DNA from: Primula veris | Taxonomy: Eukaryota > Streptophyta > Magnoliopsida > Ericales > Primulaceae | DNA length: 64,000 nt | Direction: 5' to 3' | Assembly: GCA_963682055.1 (NCBI GenBank) | Contig: OY821743.1 | Location: forward strand, 30,676,702 to 30,740,701 | Shown here: positions 22,772-35,064 of the stretch, one piece after another | Layout: each line of letters starts with the position of its first letter | Numbering within the stretch: the stretch's first letter is position 1 | The notes under the pieces: model-generated | Databases searched by the model: none | Seen by the model: only the letters and a program-made list of their open reading frames with translations | What the model was told of the DNA's origin: nothing | Translations under genes and position numbers: made by a program

Positions 22772-24442
22772 CTAAGGAAAAGTACCTAAAGAAAAGACTA
22801 GGTCAGGATACTTTTTCTTCATCTCATCCCCGCGTTCCCAAGTTGCCTCCTCGGCCCCATGGTGTTTCCAAACAACCTTTACCAATCTAATCGTTTTTCC
22901 TCGAAGTTCCTTCTCTTGCGCATCGATAATCCTCGTAGGTCCCACCCCGTAGGTCACATCCGCACTAACCTCAATGTCCTCAAAGTCCACCACGTGTGAA
23001 GGGTCGTGATTGTACTTTTTCAACATTGACACATGAAACACTGGGTGAACCCCCGCCAACTTTGGTGGCAAGTCCAACCGGTATGCAACTTCTCCAACTC
23101 TGTCCACGATCCCATATGGTCTGATAAATCTCGGGCTCAACTTCCCTTTAGAGCCAAACCTCATAATCCTCTTCCTTGGCGAAACTCGCAAAAATACTCG
23201 ATCCCCCTTTTCGAACTCCAAAGGTCTCCTCCTCTTATCTGCATAACTCTTTTTCCTACTCCGAGCCGTCTCAAGCCTTTGTCGAATTAACTTAATCTTT
23301 TCTGTCGTTTCTTGAATCAATTGCTGTCCTAACATTCCCGTTTCTCCCACCTCGGTCCAACACACCGGAGACCTACATGGCCTCCCGTATAAAGCCTCGA
23401 AAGGTGCCATGCCAATACTAGCTTGGAAGCCATTATTATACGCAAACTCTACTAAGGGTAGATGGCTCTCCCAGCCTCCCTTGAAGTCATTCACAAATGC
23501 GTGCAACATATCCTCTAGCACTTGGATAGTCCGCTCTGATTGTCCATCCATTTGGGGATGGAACGCCGTACTCATTATCAACTTGGTCCCTAAGGAATTT
23601 TGCAATGCGCCCCAGAACCTCGACACAAACCTCGCGTCTTGATCCGATACTATCGAAATCGGTACCCCATGAAGTCTAACAATTTCCTTCACATACTTTT
23701 GTCCCAAGATTTCCACCGAGTTCGTCATCTTAATTGCAATGAAGTGTGCGGATTTGGTCAAACGGTCGACCACAACCCACACAGCGTCATTCCCACTTAC
23801 CGATCTAGGTAAGTTCATCACAAAATCCATTGCTATCCTTTCCCACTTCCATTCCGCCACCGGTAAGGGTTGGAGCATACACGCCGGCCTTTGGTGTTCC
23901 GCCTTCACTTGCTGGCAAGTTGGGCACCTGCTAACATATGAAGCTACATCTCGTTTCATTCTGGACCACCAAAATTGTCTCTTCGCATCGTGATACATTT
24001 TCATCCCACCGGGATGAACGGCTAATCGGGAGTGGTGAAACTCCTTTAATACCTCGTTCTTCATGTTTACCGTCACATTAGTCCTTCCCTTAAATCGTAG
24101 TCCTCCATCGTTTTCTTTCATCCAACCATCTAATCCTTCGCTCGAACTCATTTGTTTCTCATAGTTCTCCACTTTCTCGTCCCCATCTTGTGCTTCCAAA
24201 ACCCTCCTCATAAGTTCCGGTTGTACCACTGTTGTGTACAAGGTCCCCACATTAACATGCCCCAACTCCAAGTTGAACTCGTTTACTTTTCCCATCTTCC
24301 TCCATTCCTCGATCGCTACATGCGCTAAGGTCGCATGGAACTTTCGACTCAAAGCATCCGCCACTACATTGGCCTTTCCCGGGTAATAGTGCAAGTCATA
24401 GTCGTACTGTTCCAAATATTCCATCGATCGTCGTTGTCGCAT
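22772..24442 (-). pseudogene. Gypsy-2 RNase H end - integrase - chromodomain
   Basis: Longest intact stretch of gypsy-2 (556 codons, minus strand). It covers the end of RNase H, integrase zinc domain ([18 protein letters not shown]), catalytic residues in AMDFVMNLP, IVSDQDARF and DGQSERTIQ, the linker, and a chromodomain ending ([28 protein letters not shown]). This part keeps the integrase frame that is broken in gypsy-1. Upstream RNase H (24443-24686) has stops, including one after the EQGKG segment. Confidence 0.9.
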
Positions 24443-24686
24443 ATTTAGATCCCGTTGGGTAAAAATATACCCCTAAGCTCTTGTGACCCGAGAACACTTC
24501 GAACTTTTCCCCGAACAGATAATGTCTCCATATATTCAACGCATGAACTATTGCCGCTAGCTCTTAGTCATGTGTCGGATAGTTCTTTTCATGAACCTTT
24601 AGTTGTCGCGAAGCATATGCGATAACCTTTCCATCTTGCATCAAGATGCAACCCAAACCTTCCTTCGAAGCATCGCAATACAATTG

Positions 24687-25814
24687 TTAACCCTTCCCCT
24701 GCTCGGGAATAACTAGTATGGAGGAACTAGTCAACCGTTTCTTGAGCTCTAGGAAAGCTTCCTCGCAAGCCTCACTCCATACGAACTTCACCCCTTTTTT
24801 GGTGAGGTGAGTTATTGGAGTTGCTAACTTTGAGAAATCTTTCACGAACCGTCGATAGTATCCCGCTAAACCCAAGAAACTCCGAATCTCGAACACATTT
24901 TTCGGTTGTGCCCATTTCGAAACCGCCTTGATTTTCGTCGCGTCCACCTTTACCACTTCTTCCGAGATCACATGTCCAAGAAATTTCACCTCATTTAGCC
25001 AAAACACACATTTGCTAAATTTTCTGTAAAGTTGGTGCTCTCTCAACGTGAGCAACGCTAAACGGAGATGCTCCTCGTGTTCCTCTCTTGAACTCGAGTA
25101 AATCAAGATATCTTCGATGAGGACAACCATGAACTTGTCGAGATACTCCTTAAAGATCCGGTTCATTAACTCCATAAATGCCGCAGGCGCATTAGTTAAT
25201 CCGAATGGCATGACCACATACTCATAATGGCCATACCGGGTCCTAAAGGTCGTTTTCGAAATATCCTCATCCTTCACCCTCAATTGGTGATAGCCTGATC
25301 GCAAGTCGATTTTTGAAAAGAACATTGCTCCCTTCAGTTGGTCAAACAAATCATCAATTCGAGATAGTGGGTACTTATTCTTAATAGTCACCCTATTTAG
25401 CTTTCGATAGTCGATGCACATCCTCATCGATCCATCCTTCTTTTGCATGAATAAGGCCGGTGCCGCCCACGGTGACATACTCCGCCTAATATACCCCTTC
25501 TTCAATAGTTCCTCTAACTGCTTACTTAACTCTTTTAACTCTGCCGGTGCCAAACGGTACCGGGAAATGGCTATGGGTGCCGTTCCCGGTACCAAGTCGA
25601 TAGAAAAATCTAACACTCTCTTCGGTGGTAACCCAGGTAGATCCTTCGGAAATACATCTCTAAAATCGTCCACTACGCTTGGCCACATTTCCACTTCCTC
25701 ATCGTTATCCACTATCGAGAGACTAGCCAAAAGACAAGACAGGTTGCCCACAACTCGCTTGGAATAATAAGGAATAGAAGAAAGGGTAGCGTCCCTTTTC
25801 CCACGAAAGAACAC
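24687..25814 (-). pseudogene. Gypsy-2 reverse transcriptase
   Basis: Minus strand: RT from [15 protein letters not shown] through [15 protein letters not shown] to [12 protein letters not shown]. The catalytic box that should read (F/Y)VDD reads LIEDILIYS, so the first Asp of the pair is Glu and activity is doubtful. It ends at a stop at 24687 before RNase H. Gypsy-1 has the intact FVDD box but a frameshift just before this segment. Confidence 0.88.
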
Positions 25815-25847
25815 CTCATCTCCTGATGAAGTTGTAAGGAAAAATTT

Positions 25848-26273
25848 TCATCGAACACAATCGATGGAAGAGTTGAAATGAACCAACCAGTCCATTCCAA
25901 GTATCATGTCGAATCTCGACATCTCTATAACAACTAAATCAAACATAAACACGTGGTCCGCGACCACCATCTCACAAGACCGACACACTCGGTCCAACAC
26001 AACTCGACCCCCAACAAGAGTCTCTATAACAATAGGGTTATCTAGAACCCCAATTTCTAATGATAAATACTCAACTAGATGCCTAGCTATAAAAGAACGC
26101 GAAGACTCCGTATCGAAAAGAACATGTGCCCAGGATGAGCACACAAGAACCATACCTTGTACATTTGTCGGGTCTGCTTGGTTTTGTAACTGTGGCAAGA
26201 CATATCGACGAGCTTGAGCTGGTGGGTTTCCTTGCGGTCCTCGATTTCCTCCATTATTTCCTCGGTTCCCCAT
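25848..26273 (-). pseudogene. Gypsy-2 aspartic protease
   Basis: Protease region between gag and RT. The active-site motif DTGAS of gypsy-1 reads DTESS here, losing the conserved Gly, so the enzyme is probably dead. The substrate-side [11 protein letters not shown] motif is present. Confidence 0.82.
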
Positions 26274-26341
26274 GCCTTGATGGCCTCCTCGGTAGTTCCC
26301 ACGGTTTCCCCTCCTTGGTGGTTACCTCAAAACCCTCCCCC

Positions 26342-27599
26342 TTAGTTCCCAGGTAATTGATGTGGTGGTACAAATTCCGGCCCTCTTGGTGGTGGTGGTG
26401 GCAACCTAGATTGGTTAAAAGGCCGGTTGGTGTCGATTATTCCTTGTCCCCCGGTACAAACCCTTGCCGTATGTCCAAATCGGTTGCATGTCCTACATCG
26501 AATTCTAGGGCACTTGAATTGTCGATGGTTCACATTTTCACAGTTGTAACATGCTGCCCCCCTCACTACGGCATTTGTCGGCAGTGGATTAAAACCCCTA
26601 TCTCCTCTTCCCTGTTATTGAAACCACGAATTATTCGTCATATCCCAAGTCCGCTTCTTCTCTTCCCTCAGAGCATTTTCGGTTTTTGACTTCTCTAAGA
26701 TTCTCTTGCTATGGAGTAGAGCTCCCTCCACAGCTTGAGCTAATTTTACCTACTCATTATAGTTGACATAGCAGGCTGATGTCAATTGCAATGAGATGGT
26801 CGGATTCAACCCCTTCATAAATCTCCTACATTTTTCTGTACCCCCTAGAACCGAGTCTGGGGCATACCTCGAGAGTGAGGTAAACTTTAGTTGGTATGAT
26901 TGAACGGTCATACCTCCTTGATATAGTTCCTAGAAACGCCTCCTCATTTCATCCTTATAAGAATCTGGAAGAAACTGCCGATTAAACAATTCGATGAACT
27001 CATTCCATTCGAAGTCGCTTCAGTCATAAGTATCCACGATCTCCAGCCACCACTTCCATGCTTCATCCTTTAGGTGAAACTGAGCTATATTCATCCATTG
27101 TTCCCCATCTACTATTCCTGCTGCCGATAAGTATTTCTCCATTTCGTCCACCCATCCCTCAGCTATGGATGATTCACCTACCCCATCGAAAGTCGGAGCC
27201 CTCAATCAGGTGAAGTTAAGCAATCCATTGTTACTTGAACTCCCAGCTTGTGCATTCTGCACCATCATTTGCACCACCTTTTGAAGGTCGGTCATCACTT
27301 GGTTAGTGTTTACTGGTTCCAGTTCAGGTATGTGAGTCTCTTCTTCCTCCTCATTCACCTCTTCATACACATTCTCAGCCTCTTCCTCTTCCTCTTCATC
27401 TTCCTCGGGTTGCTCAGGTGGTGGAGCCCTAGCGTTACTCCTCCCCCCAACCTCTAGCAGCCCTTCTCCCTCTAGTTGCTCCCCTCCCCCTTGGATCTCT
27501 TCTTGCTCTTCCATTTGTCCCACCTCGGGTAGCCGCACCGCTTGATGGTGGTGCGCCCCCGTGTGTAGCTGTTCCTCGTCCACCAGTCCTTGTGGTAAT
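26342..27599 (-). pseudogene. Gypsy-2 gag, broken
   Basis: Minus strand from about 27599 to 26342. It has an Arg/Gly/acidic N-terminus with at least one frameshift, then a gag domain including a 55-codon segment (about 27089-27253) missing from gypsy-1, a TGA at 27206-27208, AQFHLKDEAWKWW, and two CCHC knuckles (CYNCENVNHRQFKC and CRTCNRFGHTARVC, about 26445-26555). The first codons are cut off by solo LTR E at 27600 and continue at 37958. Confidence 0.82.
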
Positions 27600-28716
27600 T
27601 ATAACACCCCAAATTTAATAGATGTCACACGGCCGAATAACACGTAACTTGACCCGTGTTACACGAAGCCTAAAACTCAAATTTATAAAATAGATAAATT
27701 TTCTTTCAATACTCATAAAATTTGTCAATTGAACACAAATTATATATAGTTTAACATCCCAAAATATTTCGTACAAAGAAATCATATTATCCGAATAATA
27801 ACTTTTATAACAATACTAGCAGCGGAAAAGAAACTTAAACAACACTGAGGTCTTGGTCCCAACTGACTCAACTCCGACTCTAAATAACTTGTATTTACCT
27901 GAAAAGATTAAAAGAGAGGATAAGCCAAACGAGCTTAGTGAACGATATTTATACCTATAAGGAGGAAGTTTTGACAACCCGTCTTCAAAAATACAATATG
28001 GATTTTTATAATGACCAAAAATAAAATAAAAAAATAAGTTGAATCTTTTCGGTTTTAGCCCTTGTGTGTTTACATACATAAAATAAGTTTAAATTATATA
28101 TTCAAAACACAGAAAAATATAAATCAATAAACCATTTATTTATCATCAAAATTAAATAATACTAAAATCAAACTTGGAACCAGACTGAAAATTCATTGCC
28201 ATTAATTCTTTTCTCTCTATTGTTGGATCCAACTATCATACTCAAAGTCACCTAGTTCGGCAATCTAGGAAATCCCATTAAGACGATCCGGCTAAGGTCA
28301 CCGCACTTAAGAGGCCTATTCCAAAACCGTTAAGAAAACTATAGTCGCCAATTTAAGTAGCATATTTTCTAGTCACCAACGTCACCCCACTAAAGAGGCC
28401 TGTTTCTTGGATTTATAAATCATAAAATAAAGGTCACCTCACTTAAGAGGCCTGTTCCTCAAAGTTCATTGCTGGTCCCGAAAATCATTAATCATTCGAG
28501 TAATTCAAATCATTTAAATCAAAATCAATTATTTCAAATCATTATATCAAAATCAGATATCCAAAATAACAATAATTGAAATACTTGTTAAACAGTATAA
28601 GATATGATTTCAATGTATATATATTTCCGTATAACCTGAATAACACATCGTCTATATATAACAAAACTTTTCACATAAATTATCTCAAATCATTTAATAA
28701 AATTCATATATATAAA

Positions 28717-30976
28717 TGTAATGTCTCGGAAATTTCCGTAGTTATTATTGATTTTATTATCTTTATAGTGATATTAATGTGTGGTGTACTTGTGGGTATA
28801 CGTGAAATATATGTTATGGTAATAAAATAGATATATAACAGTTCTAGTGGGGTTGTTAATTGAGAATATTTTTATGGACTAAGCTAGTAATTTAATAAAC
28901 CCACTACCTAAACCTACAGTAATACATATATACATTATTATACATGTATACATATTATATACATACACACAGCCGCCACATATATTCAGAGAGAGAGAGA
29001 GAGTCAGCCGGGGGGGGGGGGGGAGAGAGAGAGAGAGGAAGGGCCGACAGAGAAGAGTTGCCGGAGACGTGGTCAGGCCGGCGACAAACCTGTAGTTGGC
29101 TGTTTTTTTTTGGGTTTCTACGTGGTCGCTTCAGAGGCTGATATCGAGGTCTTCGGGTGTCCGTTTTTCGCAATCAAATACATTTTCTTAATCTACTCGT
29201 CGATATCTATCTACCCGTGTAAGTTTGCTTCTCCGATTTTCACTTTTATAAAAACCCATTTTTTAAGATTTTATTAATAATCCGAATTTGGTCTTTTATA
29301 TTGATTCGTGCCTTGTTTTAATTACATAATAGGGGCTGTTTAAGGACTGTCGCTAGGCTGTCTAGTTTTATTAGGTGGTACGGCTCGAGTTTGGGAGTTT
29401 TTTTTTTACAAACGAGCTTTCGTTTGTTTCGGTAAGGGGGAGAAATATGATTTCGCTTTAAAGGCGGGTTTGTGTGTTATTTGTTGCATGTTAATTTAGG
29501 CTCAGATATTGATCTATATTGTTATATGCAAATATGATGGCGCATTTGCATTATACTCACTAGGGATTATATATTTACTATAGTTAGAACATAAATTGTG
29601 AAACTATGATATAAATTAAACATTTGAGAAGTGGTGACAATGTGTATACATATGTGGTGGTACTATGATTAAAATGATGTGTTTCAAGTGATATTCGATA
29701 ACTAATTAACTATAACATATCAAAGTGTTGTGTATTATTTTTGGTGTGTGGACTTTACTGTTTTTCGCCCTTTTGGAGCTGTTATATATATATATATATA
29801 TATGTATATTTTCTGGGATTGTAGTACCAATGTGTGTGGGGTACCATTGTATGATGGGTCCCTGAGTAGTGGCTCTAAAGGTGGGTACATTGGTACCATT
29901 GTGGATTTAAGGATGAGCCCCGGAGGCTTACGGTGAGAGCCCGGAAACTTGCGCAAGTATTAGGTGTATCGGTACCATAGGGGTAGTGCCCTTAAAGCCG
30001 GCCCCATATCTCTAGTCACATACGGTAGTGTCAGCGTGTGGGTGGGGGTACCATTGTATTATGGGTCCTTGAGCAGTGGCTCTAAAGGTGGGTACGTATG
30101 TGAGCAATCCCGACTTGGTTTTCGTTGAGTTTTATTTTTATTATCATAATCTATTTATTTAAACCTTGTTTATTTGTTCATTTATTATGAATGTGTAAGT
30201 TACTGAGGTGGTTACATTCCCCATAAAATTGTCTGTTCATTTTTTTCCATGATAATATAATTGCCATGTTAGGATTGTGTGTGCGTGCTTAGTAGCATGC
30301 GCCGCTTTTTAAGCAAGATTGTTTTCTTACCTCCTTTCTTTGTTTTCTGTACGTTTTGTTTTCAATCGACGTACAGGTGCCGACGTAAGCCGTGACGAGG
30401 CTTAGAGTGATTGCTAGTGACTCAGTTATCGGATTACACTTGATCGCGCGCACGTTAGACTTTTTATTCATGTTGGAACTATTTATTTAGTTGAGCCTTG
30501 TTGGCCTTATTAGTTGTTTATCGCGAGTTTGTTCGTTATTTGCATACAAATATTTTATTCGTATCTTATTTATTTTGACCATATGTTTTGGATCTTGATG
30601 GTTAGCTGGGTTGGATGTGACATTTTATTGTTGGATTGGTTTTAGAAATATCGCGATTGGCGAGTTTTAATTATCTATATCATGTTGATTGAACAGGTTG
30701 ATTTTTGTGGAAACAAATAGATACGTAAAGGTCATGCCGAAATTTCTATAAATTATTTTATTAAAATTGCGTTCTTTTCTTCTCGTCACATTTGAGCGTT
30801 GTTGGCTACCCTTAGGCCAATAGTGACTCAAATATGACTACCGGCATGTCCTCAAGGATCCGTTTGGTTTTTTTTATTTAGAGTGTTGTCGAATGCTTCC
30901 GCATATTTTGATATTTAAACCTTTTTCTTTTAAATAATATTCACTACTCGGGTTTACCCAAATCCGGGGCGTGACA
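28717..30976 (+). repeat. LARD 5' LTR
   Basis: Begins TGTAATGTCTCGG and ends GCGTGACA. It contains a GA microsatellite (28987-29004), a poly-G run near 29009-29022, a TA microsatellite near 29784, and two diverged copies of a GGTACCATTGTA-TGGGTCC block. It lacks the TGTTGAAAG segment shared by the two 3' LTRs in the window. Confidence 0.92.
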
Positions 30977-30979
30977 GCT

Positions 30980-30991
30980 TGGTATCAGAGC
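30980..30991 (+). other. LARD primer binding site
   Basis: TGGTATCAGAGC three bases after the 5' LTR, complementary to plant initiator-Met tRNA. Confidence 0.9.
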
Positions 30992-33900
30992 TAACCGGGT
31001 TTCGATTACCCTGGTGGCCTGTTGGGTAGGATAGAGACACACGGGAATGAAGTTAGGGACTTAGATTAGATGGTGTAAGACCCTTTATAAAAATCTGCAT
31101 ATCTTGTTTGCATGTGAGTGTTTGTCCGTTGCATGAATATGCGATTACTTCTTATTATCGTTGTAGTGTCCTGCTTGCATTTTCTTTCAATAATTTGTCA
31201 GCCTTCGTTTTCATAATGTGCTTGCTTGTTTATAACTAGAATGTGAATTGTTTTTGTACATGGACACATTTGTAATAGTGTTGCAGTACTCGTGTGATTG
31301 TATTGAAATAGTGTTTGTGTTATTTGTATTGGTTGGAGATGGTGGTGGTGTTTTTCAAGTGATTATTTTTATGATTAACCACTAGTAGGACTATAGTGAT
31401 TTAAGTATGATTACAATGTTTTCAAGTGTTGTTTGTGTGGTATAGTCGTTTATTTTTATTTTATTCGATCACGGGAATATTTTATTATGTGGTGGTATGT
31501 TCGAATGATAGTTTCTTCGATTAAGTAGGCAGAGTTATTGAAAATTAAGTATAGGAAGCAATGACTCTTAGATTATAGTCGATTTTCTTATTATTTTAAA
31601 TGATGTGAGTATAATGGTATTCCTTTGGCTAGTTGATTTTGTTGACATTTCAAATTTGTTTCGCAATAGTTTTGCTTATTTTTTGGCGACGTTTAATTTG
31701 TTGGTTGCTTATGCATTTATTATATATTCGTGTGTAAATTATGTTTGGTGTTGGATAGATTTTATTTGATTTTTGTTCTTTTTACTCTAGTGGGTTACCT
31801 GTCTACCATTAGCGTTGTGCAAGCGTGATAACAAGTTTTGATTGTGAAGTGAAGTGGAGCTATGTGTGTATTTTTTTTGGTTATTTTATTCTTTAAAATT
31901 TGGAATTCGTCATGTGTAGATCACATGAGATTGTAAAATAGTTACTTGTATTGTTGTGTATTTATTTTCCTTGTTACATGTTTATAGAGAAACTTTTGAG
32001 GATACGAAGATTTATAAATTGTGATTGTTTTTGGATGCTATTTTTTATATTTAATGTGGGTAATCATTGAAATTGGACTTTGTTGTACATCATGAATAAC
32101 TCTCTTAGTAGGCTATGTTGTAATCACATACTTGACTTGTTTGTGTTTAAAGCATGTGAATGTTTTGTGAATAAATTTGAGTTTTTAATTTTATTGACGT
32201 TTCAATCCTGCATAGCCTTGATTTTCGCTTGTTGAGACAAAAATAATAATTAGTGTTCTAGATGACTTACTCTATCATATAGGAGTGTTGGTATTTATGG
32301 TCTTAATATGAAGTGTTTCAAATAAATTTGAAAGTTTGACTTATTTCGGTTAGTTGATATATTTACCTATGACTTTTTTCAATTTTAGAGGACGTACTTA
32401 TCTTGTGTTGCTTGGTGAGCCTTTTTATTTCGTGTTAAATTTTTAGGTCTTGGAAAATTTTCTTATTAATGACGTGTTCTAAATTTTTGTGTTAGTACAT
32501 ATATAGTTACCTGTGCAATTTGATTTGCATAACTTTAAAAGAAAATAAAAGAGCGGTGTATTTGTAGACAATATGGTTTTCATAATTGAGTTCATGGTGA
32601 AGTGTTTCTGTTGAATGTTTGATGAATATTAAAATAAGTTGATGACGTTTCAAATGAGCTTGTGAAAAATGAAAATGTTAGTGTGGTTTAGGAAATACAG
32701 GTCTCGGTTTCATTTTACGGTTAGTCATGTTAGTTGTAGTGGTGTATTGAGTGTGTGCGTAACCTCTGATGGAAGTTTTTGACTTTTGTTATTGAAAAAA
32801 AAAACAAAAAGTTTTTGACTAGGAATGTGAATTAGTTAGTCATTTAGCTCTATTTTTATTTTTTATATATTTTAAAATTTTGTACTCGCATGTTATTATC
32901 ATATAATTGTAGATGGTTAGCATTATATTTGTGCTTTCTACGGTGTTCAAGTGCATAACATTGTAATTTTGTAATCCGTTATATATGTTGAATTGGAAAC
33001 TGTTGACTAACAATAGTTACGTTTTTGTCAGCTGCGTCAATGGTTTGTATTTTAGAGTTTGATTTCTATGTAAGGAAATTTTGTTTAAAAAAACAAGGGC
33101 CTTATTTGTGGAGATGTTAACTTATATCTAGTTAATTTTCTTTTGGATGGATTTGGATGGATTGCTTAACTTTGATCACGCCACCCTTGTGTTTAATGTG
33201 TGTTTTTATGTGACGATCCGTGTCGATTCATTTCTTGAAACCCGAAGGAATAGGATCTAAGTGTGCTATATTAAAGGATGTAATTACAAACTTACTGTTT
33301 ATGATCGAGTGATGTGAAAAGTGTTAGGCGTGTGTTATATTTTTGGTACGTTTTTTTTTGTTACTTGTACTTTAATTTTTTTTAGAATAATATTGGTTGA
33401 AAACTTTAATGTAATAGCAAGTGAATGTAATATATGTTTGTTAGAGTTGATTGAGAATTTACGAACCTATCATTTGGTGTGTTCTTATGTCTATATTTGT
33501 TTTATAATCCTTCGATATGTACTTATGAGAGATGCATGTCATGATTAAGAAAGGTGTATGAGCTTTGCGTTTATCTAGTGATGCTATTTTCATAAATCAT
33601 TCTTTTCTTTTATATTTATTTTAAATTGTAAATACTAAACACGTGTATGTAAATTTGGCGTGCGGTAGAGGTAGTTATCATGGTTTTGACTTGATCAAAA
33701 GTACCATATTTTTCTTGTTTCTTAAAATATTCTTGAGAAGTGTTATCTATATATAAATATATATGTGGATTAAAATAAAATAAAAAATCATTTGCGAGTT
33801 AGTCGGACGCCCCAAAACTTTCAGATGAAAGATTTTATTTGTTTTTATATCGACGGACAAACGAGATACCGATTAGCTACCGGTCTTTGTACGTGTGTTG

Positions 33901-35064
33901 ATATAGTTTTATTTTAATATTATTTTATTTGAGAAAAGAAGTGTTGTGATAATATCTTTTTAGTAATTTTACTGCGTTTTATAGCGATGATTTTTATGTT
34001 TTTCCTATGGGGCTATGTGCTTATGATGTATGTGTATGATGATGTAAGGCTATGCGAATAATATTGTGATGAGTTTTTGTAACGTGTATTTGGATATAGG
34101 TATGATAGTTTTATGAACATTACTGCAATGGTGATCATTGTGTGGTGGAACTATAACCTGACTACATGTGTGCTTTTAATTTATAAATTGGTGTATTTAC
34201 TTTAATTTTTTTGTCGTCGTTTGGTAAATCTATTTATAGTATTGCTGAAAAAATAAAATTTGTGTTGTTTAAAAAAAAAAGGTATATATATATATATAAT
34301 TTGCAGTTAGACGTGATGTGGTGTACATAAAAAATTACATTTCTTTTCTGTTCAAAATTCGTGAGTTAGATATCACATTGTGTTCTTTATATTAAACTAA
34401 ATGATTTAGTGTTTGGACATCTAATAGTTTATGTACATAGTCATCGTTTTGTGTGTTCATACTTGATTGACTTTCTTATATGTTCAATGTTATTCTTATG
34501 GGGTGTGTTTATACTTGTTGAATTTATCTATGCAGTGTCTGCTTAATTATTTATAGCTAATTTTGAACTATAAAACAGTATTTACAGGAAGTTTTTTCTT
34601 AGACAATTTTGTGCAATAGATTTAGAAGTTTTGCTCGTTGAGGATTTTAACAAACTGTACGGTGTTGTTTGGTGGATGAAACATTTGTGATATGATATAA
34701 AAAAAAGGGACTCGATGTATGGGAATGTGATTATATTTTGTTAGCAAATACATGTTTATGTTGTTTTACCATCTTTATAATAATATGTTTGGTTGTAAAC
34801 TTAACAAGTTAATGGAAATATAGTAACAAGAAGTGAGGTGACCATTCTATGGTGGGAATTGTTAACATGACCTTTCTTTTAATTTTGAGTTAGCTTCACC
34901 GTACATTTTCTTTTCTATCATTTTGGCGGTAGACTCCCTTTTCCTACGGTGGTTCTTTGTGGAAAGTTTTGGTGGGTGAGATTATGTATGATGTTTGGAC
35001 TGGTTTTTGGGCGATAGTAGTGTGTGCTAAATTTCGGGACGAAATTTTTCTAAGTTGGGGAGAA
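30992..35064 (+). mobile_element. LARD internal region, non-coding
   Basis: About 4.1 kb rich in T and G on the plus strand. No frame longer than about 75 codons and no gag, protease, RT or integrase motif could be found. It ends with TTCGGGACGAAATTTTTC and the purine tract TTGGGGAGAA (35055-35064). This is typical of LARD elements. Confidence 0.85.

Noticed and set aside
7088..30991. tRNA-like matches at the two primer sites (7088, 30980)
   Set aside because: Only the 12-base primer complement is present. No tRNA fold or gene is there, and I found no convincing tRNA or rRNA gene in the window.
33321..33548. 75-codon hydrophobic frame in the LARD interior
   Set aside because: Chance frame in T-rich sequence. 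No start context, homologous motif or conservation that I can see.
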